This document shows, in pieces, positions 7,882 through 15,336 of a stretch of 64,000 nt of DNA. The notes beneath the pieces are model-generated. The model was not told the origin of the DNA, searched no databases, and was given only the letters and a program-made list of their open reading frames with translations. Source of the stretch: Gordonibacter sp034932485 (lineage in GTDB: Bacteria > Actinomycetota > Coriobacteriia > Coriobacteriales > Eggerthellaceae); contig JAYFOQ010000034.1 in the NCBI GenBank assembly GCA_034932485.1, positions 26,246 to 90,245 on the forward strand, written 5' to 3'. The stretch's first letter is position 1. Each line of letters begins with the position of its first letter. A program made the translations under genes and the position numbers.

Positions 7882-9987
7882 ATGACAACTACAACGAAGG
7901 AAACCTCTATGAACACCCAAGCAATGCGCGCCGTGCGCGACGCATTTGCAAAGCTCGCCCCGCGCGAGCAGGCAAAGAACCCTGTCATGCTGATGGTCTA
8001 CCTGTCGGCCGTCCTTACACTGATCCTGTTCGTGCTGTCGCTGTTCGGTATTTCGGACTCTCGGCCCGGTTTTATCCTGGCGATCTCCGTAGTGCTGTGG
8101 CTCACGGTGCTGTTCGCTAACTTCGCCGAGGCATTGGCGGAGGGGCGCGGTAAGGCCCAGGCTGACTCCCTGCGTGCGGCGAAGCGCGATGTGGAAGCCC
8201 ATAAGCTCAACGACGGCCTCGTGGCGAAAGGTTTCCATGAGGACGATCCGGCTACATTCTTTCATTTGCATGCGGAAGAGGTAAACTCGGCCTGCCTTAA
8301 GAAGAAGGACGTGTTCTTCGTGGCCTCAGGCGAGCAAATCCCTGCCGACGGTGAGGTGGTTATGGGCGCCGCGTCGGTGGACGAAAGCGCCATCACCGGC
8401 GAATCGGCTCCGGTTATCCGCGAATCCGGCGGCGATCGCTCGGCTGTGACCGGTGGCACTACGGTGCTTTCCGACTGGCTGGTGGTGCGCGTGACGGCCG
8501 ATGTAGGCCACAGCTTCCTCGATCAGATGATTGCCATGGTGGAGTCGGCCGCCCGCAAGAAGACGCCGAACGAGATCGCGCTCGAGATACTGCTGGTGGC
8601 TTTGACCATCGTGTTCCTTCTCGTAGCCGTGTCGCTGTTCACCTTCAGCGGCTTCACGGCTGGCCTGGGCGATCTGTCGAACCCCACAACCATCACCTCC
8701 TTGGTCGCCCTGTTCGTCTGCCTGGCGCCCACAACCATCGGCGCGCTGCTCTCCGCCATCGGCATTGCTGGCATGAGCCGCCTGAATCGCGCCAACGTGC
8801 TGGCCATGAGCGGTCGCGCGGTCGAGGCCGCGGGCGATGTGGATGTGCTGCTGCTGGACAAGACGGGTACCATCACGCTGGGCAACCGCCAAGCCGCCGA
8901 GTTTATTCCGGTGGACGGCGCCACCGAGCGCGAAGTGGCCGATGCTGCTCAGCTGGCAAGCCTGACCGACGAGACGCCCGAAGGCCGCAGCATCGTGGTG
9001 TTGGCCAAGGAGCGTTTCGGCATCCGCGGCCGCGAGCTGGAAGGCTCGGGCATGGTATCGGTGCCGTTCACCGCGCAGACCCGCATGAGCGGTGTAAATT
9101 TCGATGGCCATGAGATACGTAAGGGTGCAGCCGACGCGGTGCGCGCTTACGTCGAGGCTGCGGGCGGCGCGTACAGCACCGCCTGTATGCTGGCTTCCGA
9201 GGAGATATCGCGTGCTGGTGGCACCCCGCTTTTGGTAGCGCGCGACCATCGCATCTTAGGGGTCGTCTACCTGAAGGACATCGTGAAGCAGGGCATTAGG
9301 GAGAACTTTGCCGACCTGCGCACGATGGGCATCAAAACCGTTATGATCACGGGCGATAACCCCATGACGGCTGCCGCCATTGCCGCCGAAGCAGGTGTGG
9401 ACGACTTTATCGCCGAGGCGACGCCCGAGACGAAGCTGGAGGCCATTCGGCAGTACCAGGCCGATGGGCACATGGTGGCTATGACAGGTGACGGCACGAA
9501 CGACGCTCCGGCGCTCGCCCAGGCCGACGTGGCCGTGGCTATGAACAGCGGCACGCAGGCGGCCAAAGAGGCCGGCAATATGGTGGACCTGGATTCGTCG
9601 CCGACGAAGCTCATCGATATCGTGCGCATCGGAAAACAACTGCTCATGACGCGCGGTTCGTTGACCACATTTTCCATAGCAAACGACCTAGCCAAGTACT
9701 TCGCCATTATTCCTGCGCTATTCGTGCCCCTGTACCCGCAGCTCGCAGCCTTGAACATCATGTACCTGGGCAGCCCACTGTCGGCCATTATGGCGGCCAT
9801 TATCTACAACGCGCTCATCATCGTCGCGCTTATACCGTTGGCGTTACGCGGCGTGAAGTATCGCGAAGGATCGTCCCAGAGCCTGCTTACCCGCAACCTG
9901 GCTGTGTACGGACTGGGTGGTATCGTCCTTCCGTTCGTGGCTATCAAGCTGCTCGACATGCTCATGGTGCTTGTTGGCGTGGTGTAA
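7882..9987 (+). CDS. kdpB: K(+)-transporting ATPase subunit KdpB (P-type ATPase)
   Basis: This catalytic P-type ATPase subunit powers potassium uptake. The phosphorylation motif DKTGT is present, with the TGES motif (ITGESAPV), MITGDNPMTA and TGDGTNDAPAL of the P and A domains, plus membrane helices on both sides. Its 701 residues are normal. ATG at 7882 follows a GGGGGAAGGG ribosome site. Composition is markedly G+C-rich: 41 of 60 bases at 8761-8820 are G or C. The G+C-rich stretch stops close to the end of this gene. Confidence 0.97.
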   Translation: MTTTTKETSMNTQAMRAVRDAFAKLAPREQAKNPVMLMVYLSAVLTLILFVLSLFGISDSRPGFILAISVVLWLTVLFANFAEALAEGRGKAQADSLRAAKRDVEAHKLNDGLVAKGFHEDDPATFFHLHAEEVNSACLKKKDVFFVASGEQIPADGEVVMGAASVDESAITGESAPVIRESGGDRSAVTGGTTVLSDWLVVRVTADVGHSFLDQMIAMVESAARKKTPNEIALEILLVALTIVFLLVAVSLFTFSGFTAGLGDLSNPTTITSLVALFVCLAPTTIGALLSAIGIAGMSRLNRANVLAMSGRAVEAAGDVDVLLLDKTGTITLGNRQAAEFIPVDGATEREVADAAQLASLTDETPEGRSIVVLAKERFGIRGRELEGSGMVSVPFTAQTRMSGVNFDGHEIRKGAADAVRAYVEAAGGAYSTACMLASEEISRAGGTPLLVARDHRILGVVYLKDIVKQGIRENFADLRTMGIKTVMITGDNPMTAAAIAAEAGVDDFIAEATPETKLEAIRQYQADGHMVAMTGDGTNDAPALAQADVAVAMNSGTQAAKEAGNMVDLDSSPTKLIDIVRIGKQLLMTRGSLTTFSIANDLAKYFAIIPALFVPLYPQLAALNIMYLGSPLSAIMAAIIYNALIIVALIPLALRGVKYREGSSQSLLTRNLAVYGLGGIVLPFVAIKLLDMLMVLVGVV

Positions 9988-10071
9988 CTCAAAGTGTTTC
10001 GTTGTGTAGTAGAAAAATGAGTGATCAAAAAACCAGTGATAAAGACGAGAGAATGAAAGAAAGGATCGATC

Positions 10072-10671
10072 ATGAAACAGGCGAAAACATGGGGGAGCGC
10101 AGCAGTGTTCTTTCTCGTGATGACGCTTCTCTGTGGTGTTTTATATACTGCTGTGTGTACAGGGATTGCGCAGCTATTCTTTCCATACCAAGCAAACGGT
10201 TCTATTATTGAAGTTGATGGGAAGAAGTATGGAAGCGAGTTGCTTGGACAGAACTATTCGGAACCCGACCATTTGTGGGGGCGGTTGACGAACATGAACG
10301 CCTCAATATTTAGTGACGATAATGGCAATCCAATTATGTGGTATGGTCCATCGAACCTGAGTCCGGCTAGTGCGGAATTCGAGGCGGTTGTGCGCAACCG
10401 TATCGAGCAGATACACAGTGCTCATCCCGAGCGAGGAAACGAGCCTATTCCGAGCGATTTAGTAACGTGTTCGGGTAGTGGTCTTGATCCTCATATTTCT
10501 CCAGCGGCCGCCGATTATCAAGTGGAGCGTTTAGCGAAAAATACTGGGAAAAGTGAATCGGAGATCCGCTCCATTATCGAACGCTGCACCGAGAAGCCCC
10601 AATTGGGTATTTTTGGAAATGTTCGTGTGAATGTGCTGAAGGTAAACCTTATGCTTGAGGATATTCTGTAA
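10072..10671 (+). CDS. kdpC: K(+)-transporting ATPase subunit KdpC
   Basis: KdpC is a single-span membrane subunit that assists ATP binding by KdpB. It has an N-terminal helix (about residues 10-32), the GSxLLGQNY-like segment (GSELLGQNYSEPDHLWGR), SNLSP, and a C-terminal domain with SGSGLDPHISPAAA and a GxxxxxRVNVLKVN ending. Its 199 residues are typical. It lies 84 bases after kdpB instead of being tightly coupled, and is far less G+C-rich (24 of 60 at 10201-10260), so it seems to have a different history from kdpFAB. Ribosome site AAAGGA. Confidence 0.93.
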   Translation: MKQAKTWGSAAVFFLVMTLLCGVLYTAVCTGIAQLFFPYQANGSIIEVDGKKYGSELLGQNYSEPDHLWGRLTNMNASIFSDDNGNPIMWYGPSNLSPASAEFEAVVRNRIEQIHSAHPERGNEPIPSDLVTCSGSGLDPHISPAAADYQVERLAKNTGKSESEIRSIIERCTEKPQLGIFGNVRVNVLKVNLMLEDIL

Positions 10672-10940
10672 TGGGAAATGATAGCTTTGAAGAAATAGTC
10701 GCGTAGTGGCCAAAAGGTGAGTAAAGCGAACTTCCTCTACCCCAAGTGTTTCACGTGAAACACTTTTGTGAAATAGCAAACAATTGCAGCTTTGGCTGGC
10801 ACTTTTGAAGAAACGCCGAATAACTAAGTGTTTCTCGATTACCTGTAGCAGGAAGCCCTACACTGAGTGTTAATGAAGAATTAACACCGTTTCGAACCAT
10901 CGTAGCTTTTGGTTCGATGACCCGCTGAAAGGAAAAAACA
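10672..10940. other. Intergenic region with parS and two hairpins
   Basis: These 269 bases hold parS (10747-10762). Two hairpins before the next gene are GTGTTAAT/ATTAACAC (10867-10887, 8 bp) and CGAACCA/TGGTTCG (10893-10916, 7 bp). The second pair probably lies in the leader of the acidic protein gene. No gene is supported here. Confidence 0.6.
10747..10762. other. parS centromere site 1
   Basis: TGTTTCACGTGAAACA matches the 16-bp ParB/Spo0J binding consensus perfectly. The palindrome extends to 22 bp (10744-10765). Confidence 0.93.
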
Positions 10941-11465
10941 ATGGTAGACCGTGTGGTAGAAAGTTCTGATGTAGAGGTTCCTGAAATTCCAGAGACTCTT
11001 GAGAAAGTTTTACTCTTCGTGCTTGAAGAGGCGAAAGAGAAGTTAACCCAGGGTTCCGACGTGGTGCCCTTTACGGCTTTGGTAGTAAAAGAGAATTTAT
11101 TTATTGAAAATCATCCGGGCGAGTCGGCGGAAGAGTGCTTTGGTTTTGCGCGTCATACGGTGGAGCACGCTCGCGGCGCTGAGGCATATGCCTTGTGCTA
11201 CGACGGCTATATCGAAGTGGACGATGATACGAAGGACGCTTTAATTGCTGAAGGTGGTATTCCTGGCGAGGATGAAGGCGTTGCGATCGGTTTCTTGTAC
11301 ACGATGGACGAGAACGGACAGCCCACGTTTGAAGCAGAACCTGCCTATATTGGTGAGGCACCGAATTTTATGGAAAACCTCAAGGAGGCTGCCGAGTATG
11401 GTGACGACGAAATTGAGGAAAAATATCTCGACGAAGAGATAGAGGACGAGGACGAAGAGAATTAG
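10941..11465 (+). CDS. Acidic protein of unknown function
   Basis: This 174-residue, strongly acidic, probably cytosolic protein ends in a run of Glu/Asp (EEIEDEDEEN). No motif for a known enzyme could be recognised. The middle part (HTVEHARGAEAYALCYDGYIEVDDD, shortened: HTVEHARG to EVDDD) alternates strand-like and helix-like segments, suggesting a folded domain rather than a disordered tail. ATG at 10941 follows AAAGGA. It is flanked by parS sites 178 bases before and 76 bases after, which is probably positional rather than functional. A terminator lies at 11614. Confidence 0.7.
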   Translation: MVDRVVESSDVEVPEIPETLEKVLLFVLEEAKEKLTQGSDVVPFTALVVKENLFIENHPGESAEECFGFARHTVEHARGAEAYALCYDGYIEVDDDTKDALIAEGGIPGEDEGVAIGFLYTMDENGQPTFEAEPAYIGEAPNFMENLKEAAEYGDDEIEEKYLDEEIEDEDEEN

Positions 11466-11541
11466 TCGCAGGAAGCTTCGTTAAAGACGCATTACCTGGT
11501 GCGATTGAGCGGGATAGTGCCCAGGTGAGAGTCACTGGGAG

Positions 11542-11557
11542 TGTTTCACGTGAAACA
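11542..11557. other. parS centromere site 2
   Basis: A perfect TGTTTCACGTGAAACA core sits at the centre of a perfect 38-bp palindrome (11531-11568). Confidence 0.94.
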
Positions 11558-11613
11558 CTCCCAGTGACCAGCTGTAATAAGTTTTAAGGCACAAAATGAT
11601 ATTGTGTAATTAC

Positions 11614-11647
11614 ACGCCAACCATCAGCTTGATGGTTGGCGTTTTTT
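11614..11647 (+). terminator. Terminator after the acidic protein gene
   Basis: A 12-bp stem (11614-11625 with 11631-11642) with an AGCTT loop is followed by a run of T. Confidence 0.92.
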
Positions 11648-11788
11648 AAGACAGCTAAAAGTTATTATTTTGGGAATTATTTTTATGATTTCGTCGGCAT
11701 TGAATGTTCGATGACTAGATTGCTGGATTAGTGTCAGATTAAAACGGTTTTAGTCCGATTTGATTACGGTGGATTCGCAAGGTTGCGT

Positions 11789-11797
11789 TGCTATACT
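11789..11797 (+). promoter_or_regulatory. Possible distal rpsF promoter (extended -10)
   Basis: TGC-TATACT matches an extended -10; no good -35 is seen. It would give a leader of about 265 bases. Confidence 0.35.
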
Positions 11798-11966
11798 GCG
11801 GCCCAAGAGAAGTTCAGCGGATGAGTGGGATTGCGAGGCGGGGCAAACGGCCCGAAGCAGGAAATCGCCTTAGTCAACAGATGCTTTGCCGTCATCTTGA
11901 GGAAGTCTTTCTGCGAGCTAAACATGGTGAAAGCATGTGCGAACAGATAAAGAGACGAAGATTCCC

Positions 11967-11995
11967 TTGTGGCTGATAAGGTCTTTTGCTAGACT
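11967..11995 (+). promoter_or_regulatory. Promoter of the rpsF operon
   Basis: TTGTGG at 11967-11972 and TAGACT at 11990-11995 are separated by 17 bases. Transcription would start near 12002. Confidence 0.65.
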
Positions 11996-12010
11996 AGGCA
12001 AGCTTATCCT

Positions 12011-12044
12011 GCTCCGGGTTAACTGCCTTCACCAGCCCCGGGGC
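12011..12044 (+). promoter_or_regulatory. Candidate S6:S18 autoregulatory leader hairpin
   Basis: GCTCCGGG (12011-12018) pairs over 8 bp with CCCGGGGC (12037-12044) around an 18-nt apical region, just upstream of the rpsF ribosome site. Leaders of rpsF operons in many bacteria carry an RNA bound by the S6:S18 complex. Position fits; the consensus was not tested. Confidence 0.45.
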
Positions 12045-12069
12045 CGCAAAGACCAAAGGAGGTGAGCTG

Positions 12070-12363
12070 ATGAAGGCTTATGAATTGCTGTTTTTTGTCG
12101 CTCCGTCTATCGACGAAGAATCCCGCGCCGCTGTTATGAAGCGTATCGAGACCACGATCGCTGAGGGCCAAGGCACGGTTGACAACGTCGACAACTGGGG
12201 CAAGCGTAAACTCGCTTATGAGATCAACGGTCTAACCGACGGTGACTACACTCTCATCGATTTCCATGCTGATCCCACTAACGTGGCTGAACTCGATCGC
12301 GTTCTTCGCATCAATGACGCGGTTGTGCGTCATATGATCGCTAAGCGTACCGATCGCGATTAA
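12070..12363 (+). CDS. rpsF: 30S ribosomal protein S6
   Basis: Small-subunit protein S6 pairs with S18 on the platform of 16S rRNA. Its 97 residues contain the expected YELLFFVAP start and the NVDNWGKRKLAYEIN motif. The ribosome site AAAGGAGGTGA is excellent. First gene of the rpsF-ssb-rpsR-rplI-dnaB block, which is a conserved arrangement often near oriC. Confidence 0.97.
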   Translation: MKAYELLFFVAPSIDEESRAAVMKRIETTIAEGQGTVDNVDNWGKRKLAYEINGLTDGDYTLIDFHADPTNVAELDRVLRINDAVVRHMIAKRTDRD

Positions 12364-12419
12364 CCGCACGTGGCATAGGGCGGGCAAAGGCCGCCCCAGC
12401 ATGAGAAGAGGTAGAAGAC

Positions 12420-12869
12420 ATGAGCATTAACCGAGTTATCATCAGCGGGAACCTAACGCGCGACCCCGAACTGCGCAGCACTGCGGGTGGTTTGCCTGTG
12501 CTGGGCTTTGGTGTGGCCGTAAACGATCGCCGCAAAAATCAGCAGACTGGTGAGTGGGAAGATTATCCCAATTTCATCGACTGCACTATGTTCGGCGCGC
12601 GTGCTGAGAGCCTTTCCCGTTTCCTATCTAAGGGCACCAAGGTGTCTATCGAAGGTAAGCTCCGCTGGAGCCAGTGGGAGCGTGAGGGTCAGAAGCGCAG
12701 CAAGATCGAGGTGATCGTTGATGAGCTTGAGTTCATGTCGAGCCGCAACGATTCGTCGTCTTATGGCGGCGGTCATACGGGCGGCTACTCCGCTCCGGCG
12801 GCGGCTCCTATGGCCGCACCGGTGGTTGATGCCTCTTCTTCGGTTTACGATGAAGACATCCCGTTTTAA
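12420..12869 (+). CDS. ssb: Single-stranded DNA-binding protein
   Basis: SSB coats single-stranded DNA and recruits replication and repair enzymes. It has the OB fold (INRVIISGNLTRDPELR, then GTKVSIEGKLRWSQW), a Gly/Ala/Pro-rich linker, and the acidic C-terminal tip DEDIPF that binds partners. Its 149 residues are normal. ATG at 12420 follows AGAGGTAG. It lies between rpsF and rpsR in the classic order. Confidence 0.97.
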   Translation: MSINRVIISGNLTRDPELRSTAGGLPVLGFGVAVNDRRKNQQTGEWEDYPNFIDCTMFGARAESLSRFLSKGTKVSIEGKLRWSQWEREGQKRSKIEVIVDELEFMSSRNDSSSYGGGHTGGYSAPAAAPMAAPVVDASSSVYDEDIPF

Positions 12870-12891
12870 GCGATACTGAAAGAGGTTTGAA

Positions 12892-13152
12892 ATGTCCGAT
12901 TACGCGAAGCAGCCGCGTCGCAAGTTCTGCCAGTTCTGCAAGGACGATGCGCAGTACATCGACTACAAAGACACGCAAATGCTGCGTAAATACGTTACCG
13001 ACCGCGGAAAGATTAAGCCGCGTCGCGTGACGGGTGCCTGCACCCAGCATCAGCGCGATGTCGCGAACGCTATCAAGCGCGCCCGCGAAATGGCCTTAAT
13101 GCCCTACGCGGTACCCGCCGTCAGCGGCCGCGGCGACCGTCGCAGCCGTTAA
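12892..13152 (+). CDS. rpsR: 30S ribosomal protein S18
   Basis: S18 is the S6 partner on the small-subunit platform. The 86 residues include the conserved core with YIDYKD, LRKYVTDRGKI and RRVTGAC. Two Cys (CQFC) near the N-terminus suggest the zinc-binding form. ATG at 12892 follows AGAGGTTTG, 22 bases after ssb. Confidence 0.97.
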   Translation: MSDYAKQPRRKFCQFCKDDAQYIDYKDTQMLRKYVTDRGKIKPRRVTGACTQHQRDVANAIKRAREMALMPYAVPAVSGRGDRRSR

Positions 13153-13167
13153 GGCGAAGGAGGAACT

Positions 13168-13695
13168 ATGAAAGTCATTCTGCTTCAGGAGTTGAAGGGC
13201 AAGGGCGGTGAAGGCGACGTTGTCGACGTAGCCCCCGGCTTCGCTAACAACTACCTGCTTCCCCAGAAAGCCGCAGTTCTTGCGACTAAGGGTAACCTCA
13301 AGCAGCTCGAGCAGCGCAAACACAATATCGCTAAGCGCGAGGAAAATCGTGTTGCCGATGCAGAGAAGCTTAAGGCATCTCTTGGTGGTATCGTGGTAAA
13401 AGTTGACGCAAAAGTGGGCGAAGAGGGTCAGCTGTTCGGCTCTGTTACTTCCACGATGATCGCTGAGGCTATCAAGGCTGCAACCGACCTCGACGTAGAT
13501 AAGCGTCGTATTGAGTTGAGCCACGTTATTAAAACAGCTGGCGAGCATGAGGTGTCTATCTCCCTCTACCGCGATATTAAGACGACGGTAAAGCTGTATG
13601 TCGGCGCCGATATTCCGGTTGCCGAAGAGGCTGTTACAGAGGTTGTCGAAGTAGTGGAAGAGGTTGAAGCTGCTGAGGCTGCAACCGAAGAATAA
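13168..13695 (+). CDS. rplI: 50S ribosomal protein L9
   Basis: L9 is an elongated large-subunit protein affecting reading-frame fidelity. The N-terminal domain MKVILLQELKGKGGEGDVV to NNYLLPQKAA is textbook, followed by the long connecting helix and the C-terminal domain (KAATDLDVDKRRIEL). At 175 residues it is longer than the usual 148-150 because of an acidic Glu/Val/Ala-rich tail of about 25 residues. Ribosome site GAAGGAGG. Confidence 0.96.
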   Translation: MKVILLQELKGKGGEGDVVDVAPGFANNYLLPQKAAVLATKGNLKQLEQRKHNIAKREENRVADAEKLKASLGGIVVKVDAKVGEEGQLFGSVTSTMIAEAIKAATDLDVDKRRIELSHVIKTAGEHEVSISLYRDIKTTVKLYVGADIPVAEEAVTEVVEVVEEVEAAEAATEE

Positions 13696-13699
13696 AAGT

Positions 13700-13708
13700 T
13701 TATCCACC
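13700..13708 (+). promoter_or_regulatory. DnaA box (8 of 9)
   Basis: TTATCCACC differs in one base from the consensus TTATCCACA. It lies just after the rplI stop. Confidence 0.5.
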
Positions 13709-13732
13709 GCACTTTGATGTGGAAACTGGGGA

Positions 13733-13771
13733 AAACCCCCCTTTGCCCCGCTCGTGGGTGAAGGGGGGTTT
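13733..13771 (+). terminator. Terminator-like hairpin between rplI and dnaB
   Basis: AAACCCCCCTT (13733-13743) pairs perfectly with AAGGGGGGTTT (13761-13771). The T run after it is poor, so termination may be partial or Rho-assisted. Confidence 0.5.
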
Positions 13772-13779
13772 CGCTTTGT

Positions 13780-13788
13780 TGTGGATAA
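13780..13788 (-). promoter_or_regulatory. DnaA box (perfect)
   Basis: TGTGGATAA is the reverse complement of the consensus TTATCCACA. It faces the box at 13700 and lies about 100 bases before dnaB. Confidence 0.6.
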
Positions 13789-13884
13789 CGTTTTTTACAT
13801 CGGTAGCGTTAAAAAATAACGAATGAACTGGGACAATTCTTGCAGTATTATAGATAGTCATACTGCCGGATAGAAAGAGAAAGT

Positions 13885-15300
13885 ATGCCAGGCCCTCTTG
13901 CACCATATAGTCCTGACTTCGCACCTGAAGACGGTGGCGGAAGCGATCGACGACACCTTGAACCTCAGAACATTGAGGCAGAGAAGTCGGTCTTAGCGGC
14001 ATGTATCCTGACCCAGGAGGCAATAGAAGAAGTTGCAGCTAAGCTCGTTCCAACCAGCTTTTACCGTGCATCGCATCAGCGTATTTTTGAATCGATGCTC
14101 GATCTTTATGCGCGTCATATTCCGATCGATCACATTTCGCTTGCCGACAACTTGAAAGCTGCAGGACAATTAGAAGCGGTAGGAGGAAAAGCTTATCTTG
14201 TCGGATTGGCAGGAGATACTTTTGCGCTAACCAATTGGCAAAACCACGTTGAAATTGTAAAACGTACTTCCATTTTGCGTGATCTTATTCGTGCATCGAC
14301 TTCCATTTCGGCACTTGCGTACGATGCTCCTGACGACTTAGACATTGTGGTCGAAGAAGCAGAAAAAACGCTCTTCAAAGTAACGGAGCAGCGCGTTTCC
14401 TCCGCTTTCCAAAAAATGGATACCCTCTTAGTTGAGGCATTCGAAGAAATTCAGGAAATCGCTGCACAGGACAATAAGATTGCCGGCGTAGCGTCGGGGT
14501 TCAAGGATGTAGACGATTTATTCCATGGCTTTCGTGGTGGCGATTTGGTTATCTTGGCTGCTCGACCAGGTGTTGGGAAAACTTCGTTTGCTCTCAATCT
14601 GGCCACAAATTCCGCAAAGCTTGGCGCAACGGTCGCGTTCCTTTCGCTGGAAATGAGTGCATCTCAGCTGGTGCAGCGTATTCTTTGTGCAGAGGCACGA
14701 GTGAGTCTTTCGCGACTACGTGCAGGTCAGGTGCATGATGCCGACTGGGGAGCTATTGTTGAAGCGTCGAGTAAGTTGTCTAATCTTGAGATGTTTATCG
14801 ACGATACGCCAGCTCTCTCTATTCTGGAGCTGCGCGCAAAGGCTCGTCGTGAACTACGTAACGCTAAGAAAGGCCTTATTATCGTCGACTACCTCCAGCT
14901 TATGCAGCCCCCTAAGGCGCGTGCGGATGGTAATCGTGCGGTTGAGGTTGGCGAGATATCCCGAGGTTTGAAGGTGCTCGCAAAAGAAATGGACATGCCA
15001 GTTATTGCTTTGTCTCAGCTTTCACGTGCGGTTGAGATGCGTGGTAAGAAGCGCCCAATGCTTTCCGACTTGCGTGAATCGGGATCTATCGAGCAGGATG
15101 CCGATATTGTAGCTTTCATCGATCGAAGTATGGATGAAATAGAGGCCGAGAGCGAAGATCGTCCCGATCTGGGCACCGCGCAGTTGATTGTGGCAAAGCA
15201 TCGTAACGGTCCCACGCGCGATATCCCGCTTGCATTCAACGCGGAATACACACGCTTCATGGATTTCATCGACGATTCTCGCGCTGGAAGTTATATGTAA
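13885..15300 (+). CDS. dnaB: Replicative DNA helicase DnaB
   Basis: DnaB is the hexameric helicase of the replication fork. The N-terminal domain begins PQNIEAEKSVLAACI; the RecA-like domain has Walker A ARPGVGKTSFA, the H1a-type FLSLEMS, Walker B LIIVDYLQLM, and the DLRESGSIEQDAD segment. Its 471 residues show no intein. ATG at 13885 follows a GAAAGAGAAAG stretch. DnaA boxes at 13700 and 13780 and the small inverted repeat CGTTA/TAACG (13806-13821) in front of it suggest control of its transcription by the initiator. Confidence 0.97.
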   Translation: MPGPLAPYSPDFAPEDGGGSDRRHLEPQNIEAEKSVLAACILTQEAIEEVAAKLVPTSFYRASHQRIFESMLDLYARHIPIDHISLADNLKAAGQLEAVGGKAYLVGLAGDTFALTNWQNHVEIVKRTSILRDLIRASTSISALAYDAPDDLDIVVEEAEKTLFKVTEQRVSSAFQKMDTLLVEAFEEIQEIAAQDNKIAGVASGFKDVDDLFHGFRGGDLVILAARPGVGKTSFALNLATNSAKLGATVAFLSLEMSASQLVQRILCAEARVSLSRLRAGQVHDADWGAIVEASSKLSNLEMFIDDTPALSILELRAKARRELRNAKKGLIIVDYLQLMQPPKARADGNRAVEVGEISRGLKVLAKEMDMPVIALSQLSRAVEMRGKKRPMLSDLRESGSIEQDADIVAFIDRSMDEIEAESEDRPDLGTAQLIVAKHRNGPTRDIPLAFNAEYTRFMDFIDDSRAGSYM

Positions 15301-15323
15301 GCTTCCTGTAGACAAATTCACGC

Positions 15324-15329
15324 TACACT
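15324..15329 (+). promoter_or_regulatory. Possible -10 for a leaderless sbcD-like transcript
   Basis: TACACT ends seven bases before ATG 15337, so the start point would coincide with the start codon; no ribosome site is present. The -35 is weak. Confidence 0.35.
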
Positions 15330-15336
15330 AGTGAGT

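Larger units (their letters stand above)
11648..12069 (+). other. Long upstream region of the rpsF operon
   Basis: These 422 bases hold no convincing gene. They contain an extended -10 (11789), a second promoter (11967), and the hairpin just before rpsF. Between the promoters, 11800-11960 has potential pairing: GGGC/GCCC closing AAACG, inside GGCG/CGCC, near 11837-11869. The 62-codon frame at 11788-11976 lacks a ribosome site and looks fortuitous. Confidence 0.5.

Noticed and set aside
8326..9249. 307-codon minus-strand frame inside kdpB
   Set aside because: His/Arg/Gly-rich shadow typical of G+C-rich genes read on the other strand.
10017..10208. Small frame overlapping the kdpC start
   Set aside because: It begins with ATG 10017 but overlaps kdpC in another frame and has no similarity to known proteins; most of it is the shadow of kdpC.
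11788..11976. 62-codon frame upstream of rpsF
   Set aside because: No ribosome site, Arg/Cys-rich composition unlike a protein, and it crosses a promoter.
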